Below are positions 42,718 through 56,886 of a DNA stretch of 64,000 nt, one piece after another. The notes below the pieces were generated by a model. That model saw nothing but the letters and a program-made list of their open reading frames with translations, did no database searches and was not told the origin of the DNA. Every line of letters starts with the position of its first letter. Position 1 is the first letter of the stretch. The position numbers were made by a program, and so were the translations under genes. The stretch is from Amaranthus tricolor (lineage: Eukaryota; Streptophyta; Magnoliopsida; Caryophyllales; Amaranthaceae), in NCBI RefSeq assembly GCF_026212465.1, contig NC_080062.1:743501-807500 (forward strand). Direction: 5' to 3'.

Positions 42718-44820
42718 ATGTTCGTTCACCCTCAAATGCTCCTTACACTTCTTTCCTTCCTCTTCATCACAACACTAACAAATTCCATTACAACCCCATA
42801 TAAACCAACCGACCACATTCTCATCAGCTTTGGCGTAACAACTGTTATCGATAACCGTCTATGGCAGAATGATCAAGACTTCATCCTCACTTCGCTATCT
42901 GCCACCAGTAAATCCACTGCAAAAGCAGTAGAGGTGGCTTCACCTCTTTATGACATGGCCCGAATATTTCGGGCGACGACAACATATTCCATACCTGTTA
43001 CTACGTGGGGCCCAAAACTAGTCCGCCTCTACTTTCCACCCCTATCCATATCCTACGACATCATAGACACCAAATCGTCTTTTCTTTCGCTCACAATTAA
43101 TGGGTTCAATATTTTGCGCAATTTTAGCGCGTTCGCTGTTACGACTAACGCGAAAGCGCACGCCAACACCACCGCGCCGGTAACAGACGGTCTTGTAAGA
43201 GAGATTTACATCTCTTTAGACGAAGGAGACGGGCAAAGGGCTATAAACCTAACTTTCTCACCAAGTAACCCGGATGGGTTCGGGTTCATAAACGGGTTGG
43301 AGATTATATCTATTCCCGATGGGTTGTACTTGAACCGTTCCGGATCCAATATGGTTCCATATCTTACGGGTGGGTTTCAAGATTATTTGAATAGCCCGTT
43401 TAATTTTTCGGATTCAATAACTATGGAAAATATTATCCGGCTGAACGTTGGTGGGTCGATCGTGGATCAGAGTGATGTTTCCGGACTTAGCCGGACTTGG
43501 TTCGGTAGAGACGATGACTACATGATGTAAGCTCAACAATATTTTTCAAATTTCCTGAATTTAATTTTAGACAATTGTCTTCTAATTTTCTAATTTTAGA
43601 TAATTTTGGGTCACCAGGAAATATAAATTCTTTTGAATTCCCAAAAAGCATAGGAAGTAATTAATTTATTAGTGTCAAGTAAAAAAATAAATAGTATTTT
43701 TTTCTTACAAAGTTATCAATTACTTTCTTCTTTTCTTATAAAGTTTGGATAAGAAATGTAAATGAAAACAAGAAAAATATAATATTTTAGATAATGAATA
43801 TATTATTTTATTAAATAATAAATTTAATTTAATGAAAAAAAGTAGGCACCATATATAATTATTAAAAAAATTGAAATAAAGTCATTGAAAAGATCATAAC
43901 TAATAAAAAACATATTTTTATAAAGTTAATGAGAAATATGTAAGGATCATAAGAAATATACAAATGTTAAAATGAAGTTAGTGGCTAGAAAATATGTGAG
44001 AATTATAAGGATTATTATTAAAATATTAAAATATGATTAAAAAAGTTATTTTTATTCGAAATTTATGATATAAAAATAAAAAATTCTTTAAGTAACGATA
44101 AAAATGCAATCTTCATAGCTCTATACTTGTGTGATAATTTCCATTTTCAGTATTCAACCAAAAGAAAAAGAAAAAAACAATTTCTAGGAATTTTTTTAAG
44201 TTATTAATTTTTTAAAAAATTAAAAATTTTATAGGAATTTAAGTATTTATTTGTTGACCAAACAAGCTCTTGGTAAATATTATTGACCAATATGTCGATT
44301 GTAGCAGTGACATCTTTGACTAATATGTGTTTGCGAAGTTCAATGCGTTTGTAGGATCGAGTTAAACATAATTAAAAATACAATAATATGATATTATATT
44401 GATAGGTGTGAAGAGACGAATAAAATAAGCTCTCAAATGGTTATATATTTTTCTCATATAATAATCGCAATATTAAGATACTATAGAATAAAGAACAATG
44501 TAAAATTATTCTATAAAGCATAAAAAAAAAAAAAAAAAACGGAGGAAATATGCAATATAGAAGTATAATCACGTCTCTTCTCACTATAGGCTACAAGTGT
44601 GCATCATGCAATACAAGTCTTCCGTATAGTTGAAGTATATAATCCCACTTTAAACGTTAGATGAATGAGATTCTAATTCTTGACATGACCTTTTAAAGTC
44701 ATATCAAGTACTCAATTTATCTAAAAGTTTAATTAGATGATTAAGTAATCATTTAAAACTGCAAATACAATTTTAAATTCGGAATAATAGCACTCTACCA
44801 CTTTTATGTACTTATTTCTG

Positions 44821-44913
<93 letters not shown>

Positions 44914-47900
44914 TATTGATTATATTGAGTTGTACCTTAGCTTGTGTTGAACACATGTAACTTTGCTATTGTATTTGGTTTCATTCGTCTCTTTCTTTGC
45001 AGTGCTTTTTTTATTTGAGCGTCGCTTTGACTGTATCCCTCTTGCCCTGTCTTCAGATGGGGTGTAGGTATGATTTGTCAGTCACGAACCCACAAACCCA
45101 GTTCTAAGCGGAATCTATCGTATATGATGGTAAATTGATTAATTTTAATTTATGTTGTACATGATCAGTAATGGTCTAAACTACACATTGTCCTACGACG
45201 ATACCACAATCAATTATACAGTTGCAACACCATCGTATACGGCGCCAGAGTTAGTGTACCTGACAATGAGGTTCATGGGACCATATGTTAAAGAATTGAA
45301 GAAAAACCAAAATTTGACATGGTTGTTCGAGGTCGATGTTGGATTTAATTATCTTGTGAGGCTCCATTTTTGCGAGTTAGATCCCAACATCAACAACACT
45401 GGCCAAAGACTTTTCGACGTTAGTATCAACAATCAAATGGGTGCACATGATATTGATGTTTTTGCGCTAACGGGTGGCATTTTAATTCCAATGTATCGAG
45501 ATTTCGTTACGCTCTTTGAAGGTAGTGGTACCAACAAAGCTAGTGTCGAAACCAGAGGTCTTCTTTCAGTGACACTTACTCCCGACCTTACCGCAACGTA
45601 AGTCAATCACCGTTTTTTATGGGTAAGAAATCGAGAATTCGGCCCCTTGCATGAGGAGGCTAGGAGTCAAGCTTTGATTTTCCCCTGGGTTAAAAATTGA
45701 ACGCCTTCACAAGAATGAATAAAAAGAGTTTCTACAATACATTTGCATATATTTTAACCAAGTTCAACTCGCCGTCTTTGACGGTTTTTTTTTTAGTCTT
45801 TTGACCCAAAAACTTACATTTTTAGCCAATATGGGTTTAAAATCGCTATTTAAGATAGCAATTTCACGAGAAGTTTAATTTTCAACTGTTTTTACTTGAA
45901 GCCCATTTCTCTATTTCTTTTAAAAATAAAAAATTTCTTTACTAATAATTAATCATTAGGGTAAAAATCTTAAGCTAATGAGTAAGAACCCATGATATAA
46001 TAAATAGGGTAAAAATCATTAGGATAAAAAAAACAAATATTCAACTAATAATTAATCAGCTAATAATTATTTTCATTAATATAAGCAAGATATATTTCAT
46101 AATAAATACAAATATATTTACTGTTGTAAATATATATTCTTGACATAATATTTAAAAGTTGATGTTCATATTTAGAAAATTAGGATAAGACTTTTTGTCA
46201 CACTACAATAAATTTTTTATTTTATAATTGTTTTAAATAAATACACAACAATATAGTTAGAGTTTAGTTTTCAAATTTGCAATAATGGTCAACTGTTGCT
46301 CTGTGTTTTAGGTATGGCGATGTTATGCTCAATGGATTGGAGATTTTCAAGTTGAGTTCTTCAAATGGTTCTCTTGCTGCACCAAATCCTACTCTCCCTT
46401 TACAAAGTAATAATCTTATTATTTGTCGTTTAGACTTTGTCAACCTTTCTAATAATAAGATTTGATTGTAATATGTTATGTGAGAAATTGTCTCTATCAG
46501 TTGCAAATATATAATAAACGGAGGAAGTAGAATTCCAGCCACTACCATATGTTGTGTGAGAAATTATCTCTATCATTTGCAAATATATAATAAACGGAGG
46601 AAGTAGAATTCTAGCCACAATCACAAGCATAATAAGTTGGAGCTCCATCGACCACTGGTCTGATCACGCACTTACCTGCTTCAGGCATGTCATGTATAGG
46701 TTCAAGCCATGTTTGACCTAGTACTAATAATTGATAGAATATATAACGTACATATCTCGAGGCTTTAATATTATTTTAAGCTTTTGGTTGTAACTTCAAG
46801 ATATATTATATATTTTATCAGTTGATAAAATATTCAATAGAATATCCCAAGATTTTAGCTATTAATTTGGGTTAAGTATCCTATCATTAGTTTAGATAAG
46901 TTCCAATTAGAGTTAATTACCTAGATTGAATTTACTACTATAATAAAAATATTATTTTTGAGATTAGATTTACTACTTGGAAAATATCTATTTGCTACTG
47001 TGTTGATCACTTTTGTGATTTCGAAAACCCTGACATCATTCTGGCCCTTCTATGTATTTTAAAAAAATATATAACTGGATTGATTTATGTCTAAGTAGTG
47101 TAATGCTCTTGCGTCTTTTAAATTTGTTACATCATAATCTCCAATGTGATGACATTTTGGCTAAAATATAATAAAATGCAAAGAACAGAGGAATGTTTAA
47201 TGGTTATCATTTTCATCATTATTTCTTGCACAAGTTTCACTAAACAAATCTTGGTTGCACATTGTAGGACTGCACATTGTAGGACGTGAATACGGTCTAA
47301 CCAAAATCATGATCATCTTCATCATACTTGGTAAATTCATCATTTCCTATCCATCTTTGCTCTACTTAAGAAGTTTTAGATTTTCCTTTCAACTCTTGTT
47401 CGCAATTAGTAACTGTGAACAGCTTCGTGTTAAAAATACCTGCTGCCTCCTTTTTTTGAACAAAGGAGACCTGGGATACAAACCCAAATCTAACATCATA
47501 TCAGAGTTTGTGCATGTTAAAGTGTCCATTATTATTCACATGTATATCATTCAACATCAGAAAAAGAGAAATAGAATATGCAAATTTATAAACTAGAAGA
47601 ATAATTTCAACTACACTATAAATTATCGTAAACGTTTCTTCGAACTTATAAGTAGATTACAAAATTTCAATATTCTAAACAAAAATTAAAAAAAGAACCC
47701 TAAAAAATTCTACCCAAATTAGAAACTAATTCAATTAAATTAAAAAAGTAAACTAATTTATAGAGAATTTGGACAATTAAAATTAGCCTTGGTTATAACT
47801 TGAAATTCGGGCCTCCCATTTTGAATGTTTCGCTTTCATTTAATATTATTTTCTATATTCCAGCAAAACTATCAAACAACTTTACACAGTGCAGTGGCAT

Positions 47901-49255
47901 GCCTACCATATTTGTTGGTGTAGGTTGTGACTGTGATTCCAGCAAAGCTTATATACTCTTCATTTTTTTTTCCCTAAGAGATGGGGTTACATGTGAACCC
48001 CATGCTAACGAACTTGGTACACCTATGCTTTTACTTCAATTTTTATTTGAATTGTCCAGACTCATTTTTTTCAGCTTGTGGTCTTACCAGTAAAGCTAAC
48101 TCCTATGTGAATATTTTCTTTTTAGGAATTGGAATAGGCATATGCATGTTAATTGCACTAATCCTCTTGTACAAAAAAATGAACTCGCTGAGCGAGAAAA
48201 GTAAAGAAATTGAAACATTGTTGAAACAACATGGATCCCTCGGTCCAAAGAGGCATACTTATGCAGATTTGAAGAGAATTACAAACTCCTTCAAAATCAA
48301 GCTAGGTGAAGGAGGTTACGGTATTGTATACAAAGGAAAACTACATTGTGGGGATCAAGTGGCAGTGAAAATTCTCAAGAGATCATCGAATCGAGATATG
48401 GATATGGTGGAATTCATCAATGAAGTTGCAAGTATCGGAAACACCAATCATAAAAACATTGTGAAACTCCTAGGCTTTTGTTACGAGGGTTCAAAACGCG
48501 CTCTTATATATGACTACATGCCTTGCGGATCTCTTGAAAAGTTCACACATGGGGGCAGAGACGAAAACAATCAACAACTCTCATGGAAAAGTTTATTTGA
48601 AATCGCGATTGGGATTGCAAGAGGGCTAGAGTACTTGCACCAAGGGTGCAACACGAGAATATTACACTTTGACATTAAGCCCCAAAACATTCTATTAGAC
48701 GAGAATTATTGCCCCAAGATATCTGATTTTGGCCTATCTAAGATATGCCCACAAAAGGACAGCATAATATCAATGTCAGAAGCCAGAGGAACTGCAGGGT
48801 ACATTGCTCCTGAGGTTTTCTTCAAGAGATTTGGCGGAGTTTCTCATAAATCAGATGTTTATAGTTACGGAATGTTGGTTTTGGAAATGGTTGGGTGTCG
48901 AAAAAATATTGATACGAAAGTGGAACATAGTAGTGAGCAGTATTTTCCGCATTGGATTTACAAGCAACTCGAGGAAGTTGAAGAGATCGATCAAATCGAC
49001 ACCACAAACAACAATGAGGGATCAGTACTCAAAAGGAAGATGGTTGTAGTGGGTTTATGGTGCATACAAACCAACCCCTTCACCCGACCAAATATGACTC
49101 GAGTTGTAGAAATGCTCGAAGGAACACTCGACTTGCTGCAGATTCCTCCGATTCCATCTCTTGCTTCTCCTTTGAGATCACACGAAATTTCTACCACTCT
49201 AGATGAAATCTCATTAGGTGGACTTTTTGTATCCTCCATTTCATGTTCTAGTTAG
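42718..49255 (+). CDS. Copy C: chimeric receptor, malectin-like ectodomain joined to an LRK10L-type kinase
   Basis: Exons are 42718-43526, 45169-45597, 46312-46406 and 48075-49255; phases match throughout and give 837 residues with no stop. The order is signal peptide (MLLTLLSFLFITTLT), malectin-like ectodomain (about 30-430), membrane span (about 457-478, IFFLGIGIGICMLIALILLY) and kinase: GEGGYG loop at about 522, VAVK Lys 543, HFDIKPQN Asp 644, DFG Asp 662, APE Glu 691. Phe before the catalytic Asp makes it a non-RD kinase, as in LRK10L proteins. The ectodomain is about 90% like copies A and E, whose kinase is of another class. The layout recalls Arabidopsis At5g39020/At5g39030, from memory. 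An alternative fourth-exon acceptor at 48126 is also in phase but shortens the membrane span. Confidence 0.82.
44824..44911. repeat. (TA)n array in intron 1 of copy C
   Basis: About 88 bp of TA repeat at the same intron position as the much longer arrays of A and B, without their CATATACACA units. Confidence 0.95.
45057..45129 (+). other. Candidate poison cassette exon in intron 1 of copy C
   Basis: Same 73-nt length, acceptor (CTGTCTTCAG) and donor (ATGATG|GTAAAT) as in A and B, with only a few substitutions, although C and A differ more elsewhere in the intron. Exon 2 begins TAATGG, so inclusion would terminate translation. Confidence 0.4.
46473..46624. repeat. Two tandem 76-bp repeats in intron 3 of copy C
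   Basis: Units at 46473 and 46549 share TGTGAGAAATT, TCTCTATCA and AATAAACGGAGGAAGTAGAA. They lie just after the point where copy C stops matching copies A and D, i.e. close to the ectodomain-kinase exchange point. The TTTGAGAC/GGAGGAAGTA content suggests a Stowaway-like end. Confidence 0.75.
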
Positions 49256-51483
<2,228 letters not shown>

Positions 51484-51635
51484 TGTATAAGAATATCATA
51501 AATCGTTAATTTTGATTTTGAAACGCTAAAAGTTATAATGTTTTGAAAACAATTACATCTACCACTAAACGCTACTTAAAATGTTGTTTAGCCGAGCAAT
51601 TACTGTTCACAAATTCCTGTGTAGAGACAGTCTCT

Positions 51636-53688
51636 GTAACAACCCGACTTACCGTTGACTGGGTAAATAGGGTCATCACTGGATTCGTTTCCCAAGAAAC
51701 TGAAATCACACTTCCAAAACTTGGGCAAAGGGGTCACAAGCTCTTCAACGTGACTAACTCAGCTAAATCCCAAAACCAACATCTAACTAATACACAAGAT
51801 AATCATACAATTTTCTACAAGTCCGATATAACCAGCACAGCCAAAACAAATATACATTTATCCAAAAACCTAATACAAAACTACAAATTCCTACGTGCTC
51901 AGCTCAATATACATCCTTGGAACGCTATTCAACACCGTTAACCCATCGTTCCCGACCGATTTCGATCTGTGATCAAACTAAAAGATGGAAACAACAGGGA
52001 ATCAGATTAAACTGAATGAGAAGTAACAATCCAAAACAATAAAACACAGCAATTCAAATTATAGGTTTAAAAGCAACATCAGTTTCCTAGATCTATGTGC
52101 GCACAGGGAGTCTAGTTGAGAGGCTCATCCATAGCTCTAAGGCTATATGTCACTCTCGGGTGAAGCTAGTCAATATCTCAATGACAATTCGCTTCAAACA
52201 GGGAGCAGGGAACAATGTTCCTCAACTCCGTCAATGACCAGCTCGCAAGCCCGATCCATTGACCATATCATAATATCAGCATAAACATTCACAACAACAA
52301 TTGTCTCAACAATTTCCAATTCAAAAGAACTTTGATAAAACTGTTTTACACCAAAAAGTAGTCTGGCCAGACCCTTTAAGGGACTGTTACTACTCACCGA
52401 TGATGTCGCTTCAAGGAGTCAGGTTCGATTCGCAACTATCAACTAGAAAGGTTCCTCGATGACGTCGCCTCCTGAAGCATAACAAACATAACATCACAAC
52501 AAAGCGTTCGATACTACAAACTAACATGTAACTTATTACATCTCCTCCTAAGACCGCAGCTTAACCAAGAGTTATGCTAGCATTCTAACCTTTAAAATCT
52601 TACAGTCGATTCAAGAATATCAATTACCCAATACTTTCTTATAAACAACCATGTTCCACCAATTTCGTAAATTCAATGTCCATCCATCTCATACTTACAT
52701 ATCAAGATTCACAAGGATTAAGGTTACACCAAGACCCTTAATCTATTAGAATGTATTTGATTAAACACAAAGATCATTGTTCTTCCTACAATCAACAAGT
52801 CTCAACAGAATCTAATACTTCATCCAAAAATATTTAATTATCCAATTAATTTCCGTATCTCTTGATCCCAAATTAGGAATCCCGTAATGGTTTTAGGACA
52901 CCTCTGACTAAAACAGGCATAACTCACTCATACGGAAACCAAATGAGACGATTTTAGTGGCTACGCGACCATTACTCAGAGCTCTACTATTCTTATTAAG
53001 ACACTAAAACCCATAAACAATTAGAACGATCCCAAAATAGCCAAAACAGAAAGTTAAGCTTCGAAATTGAAATTTCAAAATCTACAATACCAAGTTTTAT
53101 ACTAGAAATCAAATAACCCAAATAACCAATACTAATCAACACTAGCAAGAACCCAATTACTAATTAAACTCATATACTCTAATTAAATTCAAGTTGATGC
53201 TTAAATTTGATTTAAAAACCCCAAATTGAATCCACAAATACCAAACTACTTTAAAACATTCAATTAATACTTAAATAGAATAGTTTGTCGATTACCTCAA
53301 TCACCATTAAAGGACCTTTCAACTTAAGGTAAGATTGTAGGTGGTAGTTGTGGTGGTGGTGGACCAAGGGAAGGAGTGGCGGCACATGCAGCAGTCAATG
53401 GCCAGGCGTGCTGCTACTGCCGGTGACAGTTCGTGGGGAAAGGGGGACGCGATCTGTACTGCAGGGGCTGCTTGTGGAGGGAAAAAACGCGGCCTGTTGT
53501 GATGCCGAGGCTGTTGAACCGTGACGGAGATGGAGAATGAGTGAGTCCAGTGTGAGGGAGAAAGGGAAATGGATGAGTATAAGGGTTTATAATTAAGGAG
53601 TTAACGTAATGAGTCATAAATTACGTGGCGAAATTACGGTGACTCAACTTCATACTCATACTCACGAAAATATGAGATGGGTAATACA
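51636..53688 (-). mobile_element. Unclassified insertion with LTR-like ends
   Basis: It begins TGTAACAACCCGAC on the + strand; a roughly inverted GGGTAATACA occurs at about 53679-53688. On the minus strand it would start TGTATTACCC and end GGGTTGTTACA, as some Ty3/Gypsy LTRs do. It interrupts the flank shared with copy C (match lost after about 51625, resumed near 54330). No target duplication is visible with these ends, and there is no coding region, so solo LTR is only a suggestion. It is less AT-rich than its surroundings. Confidence 0.4.
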
Positions 53689-54895
53689 CCCATATTTTTC
53701 GTCGTATAATTTATTTTTCAATACTTTATTTAAATTTATTTTTATAAAGATAAGATAGTAATCAATTAATAAAATATAATCAAAATACACTTTAATCGAA
53801 GTATTCTTTATATAAATTTTATACATTAAATAAAATATACCTCTTTTTGAAAATGTTACCAACGGAATACTTGAGTCAATATCATCAAAATAATAATATT
53901 ATTACTCGAATTAACTTACTTAATAACCCCAATCAGTTTAATAAACTTATAATTAAGCTTTATTAAATGTAGTCTATTTCAGTCTCACTATGAGACGTTC
54001 ATCATATAAGGGTTGAATAGCCCAACTAATACAAATATTAACATATGTGCTTCTTATTTTGTGGTCGTTTCATCGAGAAATGTTCTTTCACAAAAGTAGT
54101 TCATTATTATTTTATCCTTAATATTAAACTGCTATGCGGACAACGCTCTAAATAAACATATGATAAAATAAAAATAATCCAAATTCAATTAAGGCAAACC
54201 ATAACACCAATTTTTCTCACTTGTAAGAAATCCAAATGAATAAAATCAAAGTGAGTCACACCAACATTGTAATTATTTGTTGATGTTAGGAAAGCAGGAG
54301 ACAAGAAGTTCATGCATATAAATCATTACTCTATTGATTTTACAATAATTTGTGAAAAAATTAGTATGTAGATGAATGGAGAAGGTTAGCTAATTGGATA
54401 ATGTGAACAAATCATATGTTCATATGCATGCATTTGCTAATTGCCAATTGCTACATTGTGATCCACAATCCTTGTTCAAAAACTTACATTTTTAGCCAAT
54501 ATGGGTTTAAAATCGCTATTTAAGATAGCTATTTTATGTGAAGCTTATTTTTCCAATTATTTTTACCTGAAGCCCATTTCTCTATTTTTTAAAAATAAAA
54601 TAGTTAGTTTGTTTATTTTTCTTGCCACATTTTATTTTAGGGAAGTGGTCCCACCAAGGAAAATTTTGTCATATACAAATTTTTGCTTACTTTAAATTTA
54701 ATCCAGATTTATGCAATATAAATGACTTTACAATTTCTTAGTCTTTGTATTATATATGATTCATTATTGCAATTTCAAAAGAGCATATAGAGTAATTATT
54801 TGTTTGATAACAAGAATATTTTCCTTTGAAAAATACTTTATTTAATGACTTTTTCAAATTTGCATTGAAGTTGAAACTTTTGTCTGTTTTTCTAG
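53689..54895. other. Spacer joined to intron 2 of copy D
   Basis: 53689-54330 holds nothing recognised. About 54330-54370 resembles 41915-41965 upstream of copy C. From about 54478 ('aaaaacttacatttttagcc') it matches intron 2 of copies A and B up to the acceptor at 54895. Exons 1 and 2 of copy D are therefore missing, deleted between these points. Confidence 0.65.
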
Positions 54896-56459
54896 ATATG
54901 ACGATCTCTTGCTCAATGGATTGGAGATTTTCAAGTTGAACTCTTCAAATGGTTCTCTTGCTGCACCAAATCCTAATATCCTTATGAATTTAACATCTTC
55001 ACAAGGTAATAATCGATCTTCGAATAGTTCTCATCATTTAATACCGATTATCGGAGGAATCCTTGGTGCTATTCTAGTAGTCGCACTCATATCATCAATA
55101 TATTTCATAATCATTTTCCGAAGAAAAAAGGAGAAACAAAAATTCATGAAAACAAGGAGCAAAGATGATACTAGCAAGCTTAAGTGGATTTCGCCGTTGG
55201 ATGATTCTGGATCTAATGCAACTACCGCTAGTGTGATTTCTTCTCTGTCGTTCGATCTTTGTCGACGTTTCTCATTTGCACAAGTTAAGGTTGCTACAAA
55301 CGATTTCGACGACGATTCGATCATAGGAACCGGTGGGTTCGGTAAAGTTTACAAGGGTTCAATAGATGATGGAGCCACTATTGTGGCCATAAAACGTCTT
55401 ACGACAACATCAAAGCAAGGCGTTCGCGAGTTTGAAACAGAAATCGAGATGCTATCGAGACTACGTTACGTACATTTGGTGTCCTTAATCGGATACTGTG
55501 ACGAACACGGTGAAATGATCATAGTTTACGAGTATATGCCACGTGGCACTCTTTGAGATCACTTGTTGTACAAGAATCCCGAGAGAAGCGAGAACCATAC
55601 ACCATTGTCGTGGAAGCAACGACTTATGATTTGTCTTGGATCAACTCGCGGTTTGCACTATCTTCACGCGGGTGTTAAACAATTGATTATTCATCGAGAT
55701 GTCAAGTCTACGAATATTCTTCTTGATGATAAGTGGATGGCCAAAGTCTCAGACTTTGGCCTTTCAAAGGTAGGACCCACTCCTGGTGATATGGGTCCTA
55801 CCCATGTTAGTACCGCTGTTAAAGGTAGTGTTAGATATTTAGATCCAGAGTACTATCGACGTCAACAATTGACAGAGAAATCAGATGTATACTCCTTCGG
55901 AGTTTTGTTGTTCGAGGTTTTATGTGCTCGATTTGCGATGAACCCTAATCTACCCAAGCAACAAGTGAACTTAGCCGTGTGGGCTCGTTATAACTAGAAA
56001 AATAAAACCCTCCACACAATTGTCGATCCAAATCTAACAGGGCAAATTGCACCCGAATGTCTAAGAAAATTTGGAGAAGTGGCAGAAATGTGTATACGAG
56101 AACATGGAAGTGATCGTCCTTCGATGGGGGACGTAGTTTGGGGCCTTGAATTTGCCTTACAACTACAAGAAACCGCGGAGAAAATTATGCAAAACAATTT
56201 AAGTGATGATCCTCAAGGAGAAATTTCAGATTCTACGATAAGTTTTAAACTTGATGGGGCAAATGCATTAGGTTCAATGTATATTGATAATGAATCGACC
56301 ACATTAAATGATGATTTTTCTGATATTAAGATGGTTGATGTGGGCACAAAAAAGTTATTGGATAGTAGAACTACTACATTTAATTCATCGGAATCACCCA
56401 TAATTGATATGAAGTCTGGTTCTGTTTTTTCTGAGATTATCGACCCAAAAGCCAGATGA
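54896..56459 (+). pseudogene. Copy D: orphan CrRLK1L-type kinase exon with two nonsense codons
   Basis: The exon is 1564 nt, exactly as in A and B, without indels. It carries TGA at 55554-55556 (CGA in A, after MPRGTL) and TAG at 55995-55997 (TAC in A, in ARYNYK). Other changes include [11 protein letters not shown] for GSVGYLDPEYY in the activation segment. The glycine loop, [12 protein letters not shown] and DFG remain. With no ectodomain exons and two stops it cannot make a receptor. Confidence 0.93.
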
Positions 56460-56886
56460 CTCGTACAAATTGTTGTATGAGACGATTTCTCTATAAAATG
56501 TGTTTCATACGACATGAGAATATAAGATTTTTATTTCTCTTACAAGAGTATCTAAAAGAAATAAGAAAATATATTTTTTTTGTAAATTTTTTTTTGAGGA
56601 TAATAAATAAAACTGTTAATTTATTAATTAGTATTATATTTTGAATATTTCAAGGTACGGTTGTGTTTTTAATATGAATAATTATATCATAAAAAATATA
56701 AGATGCATAAGTGCCGTGTTATTCCATTTCATTTTTTAGTTTTTTGTTTTAAGAAAATCTAATAATTTATTGATAAAAATATCATACGACATCTATAACA
56801 GAGTAACAATCGATCAAATACATAACAATTTTAATCAAACAAAATTTTACTCCCTCCTACTCTTCCTACTTGTCCCAATTACTTTT
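56460..56886. other. 3' flank of copy D
   Basis: Matches the sequence after copies A and B (14214-14640). No gene is seen. Confidence 0.6.
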
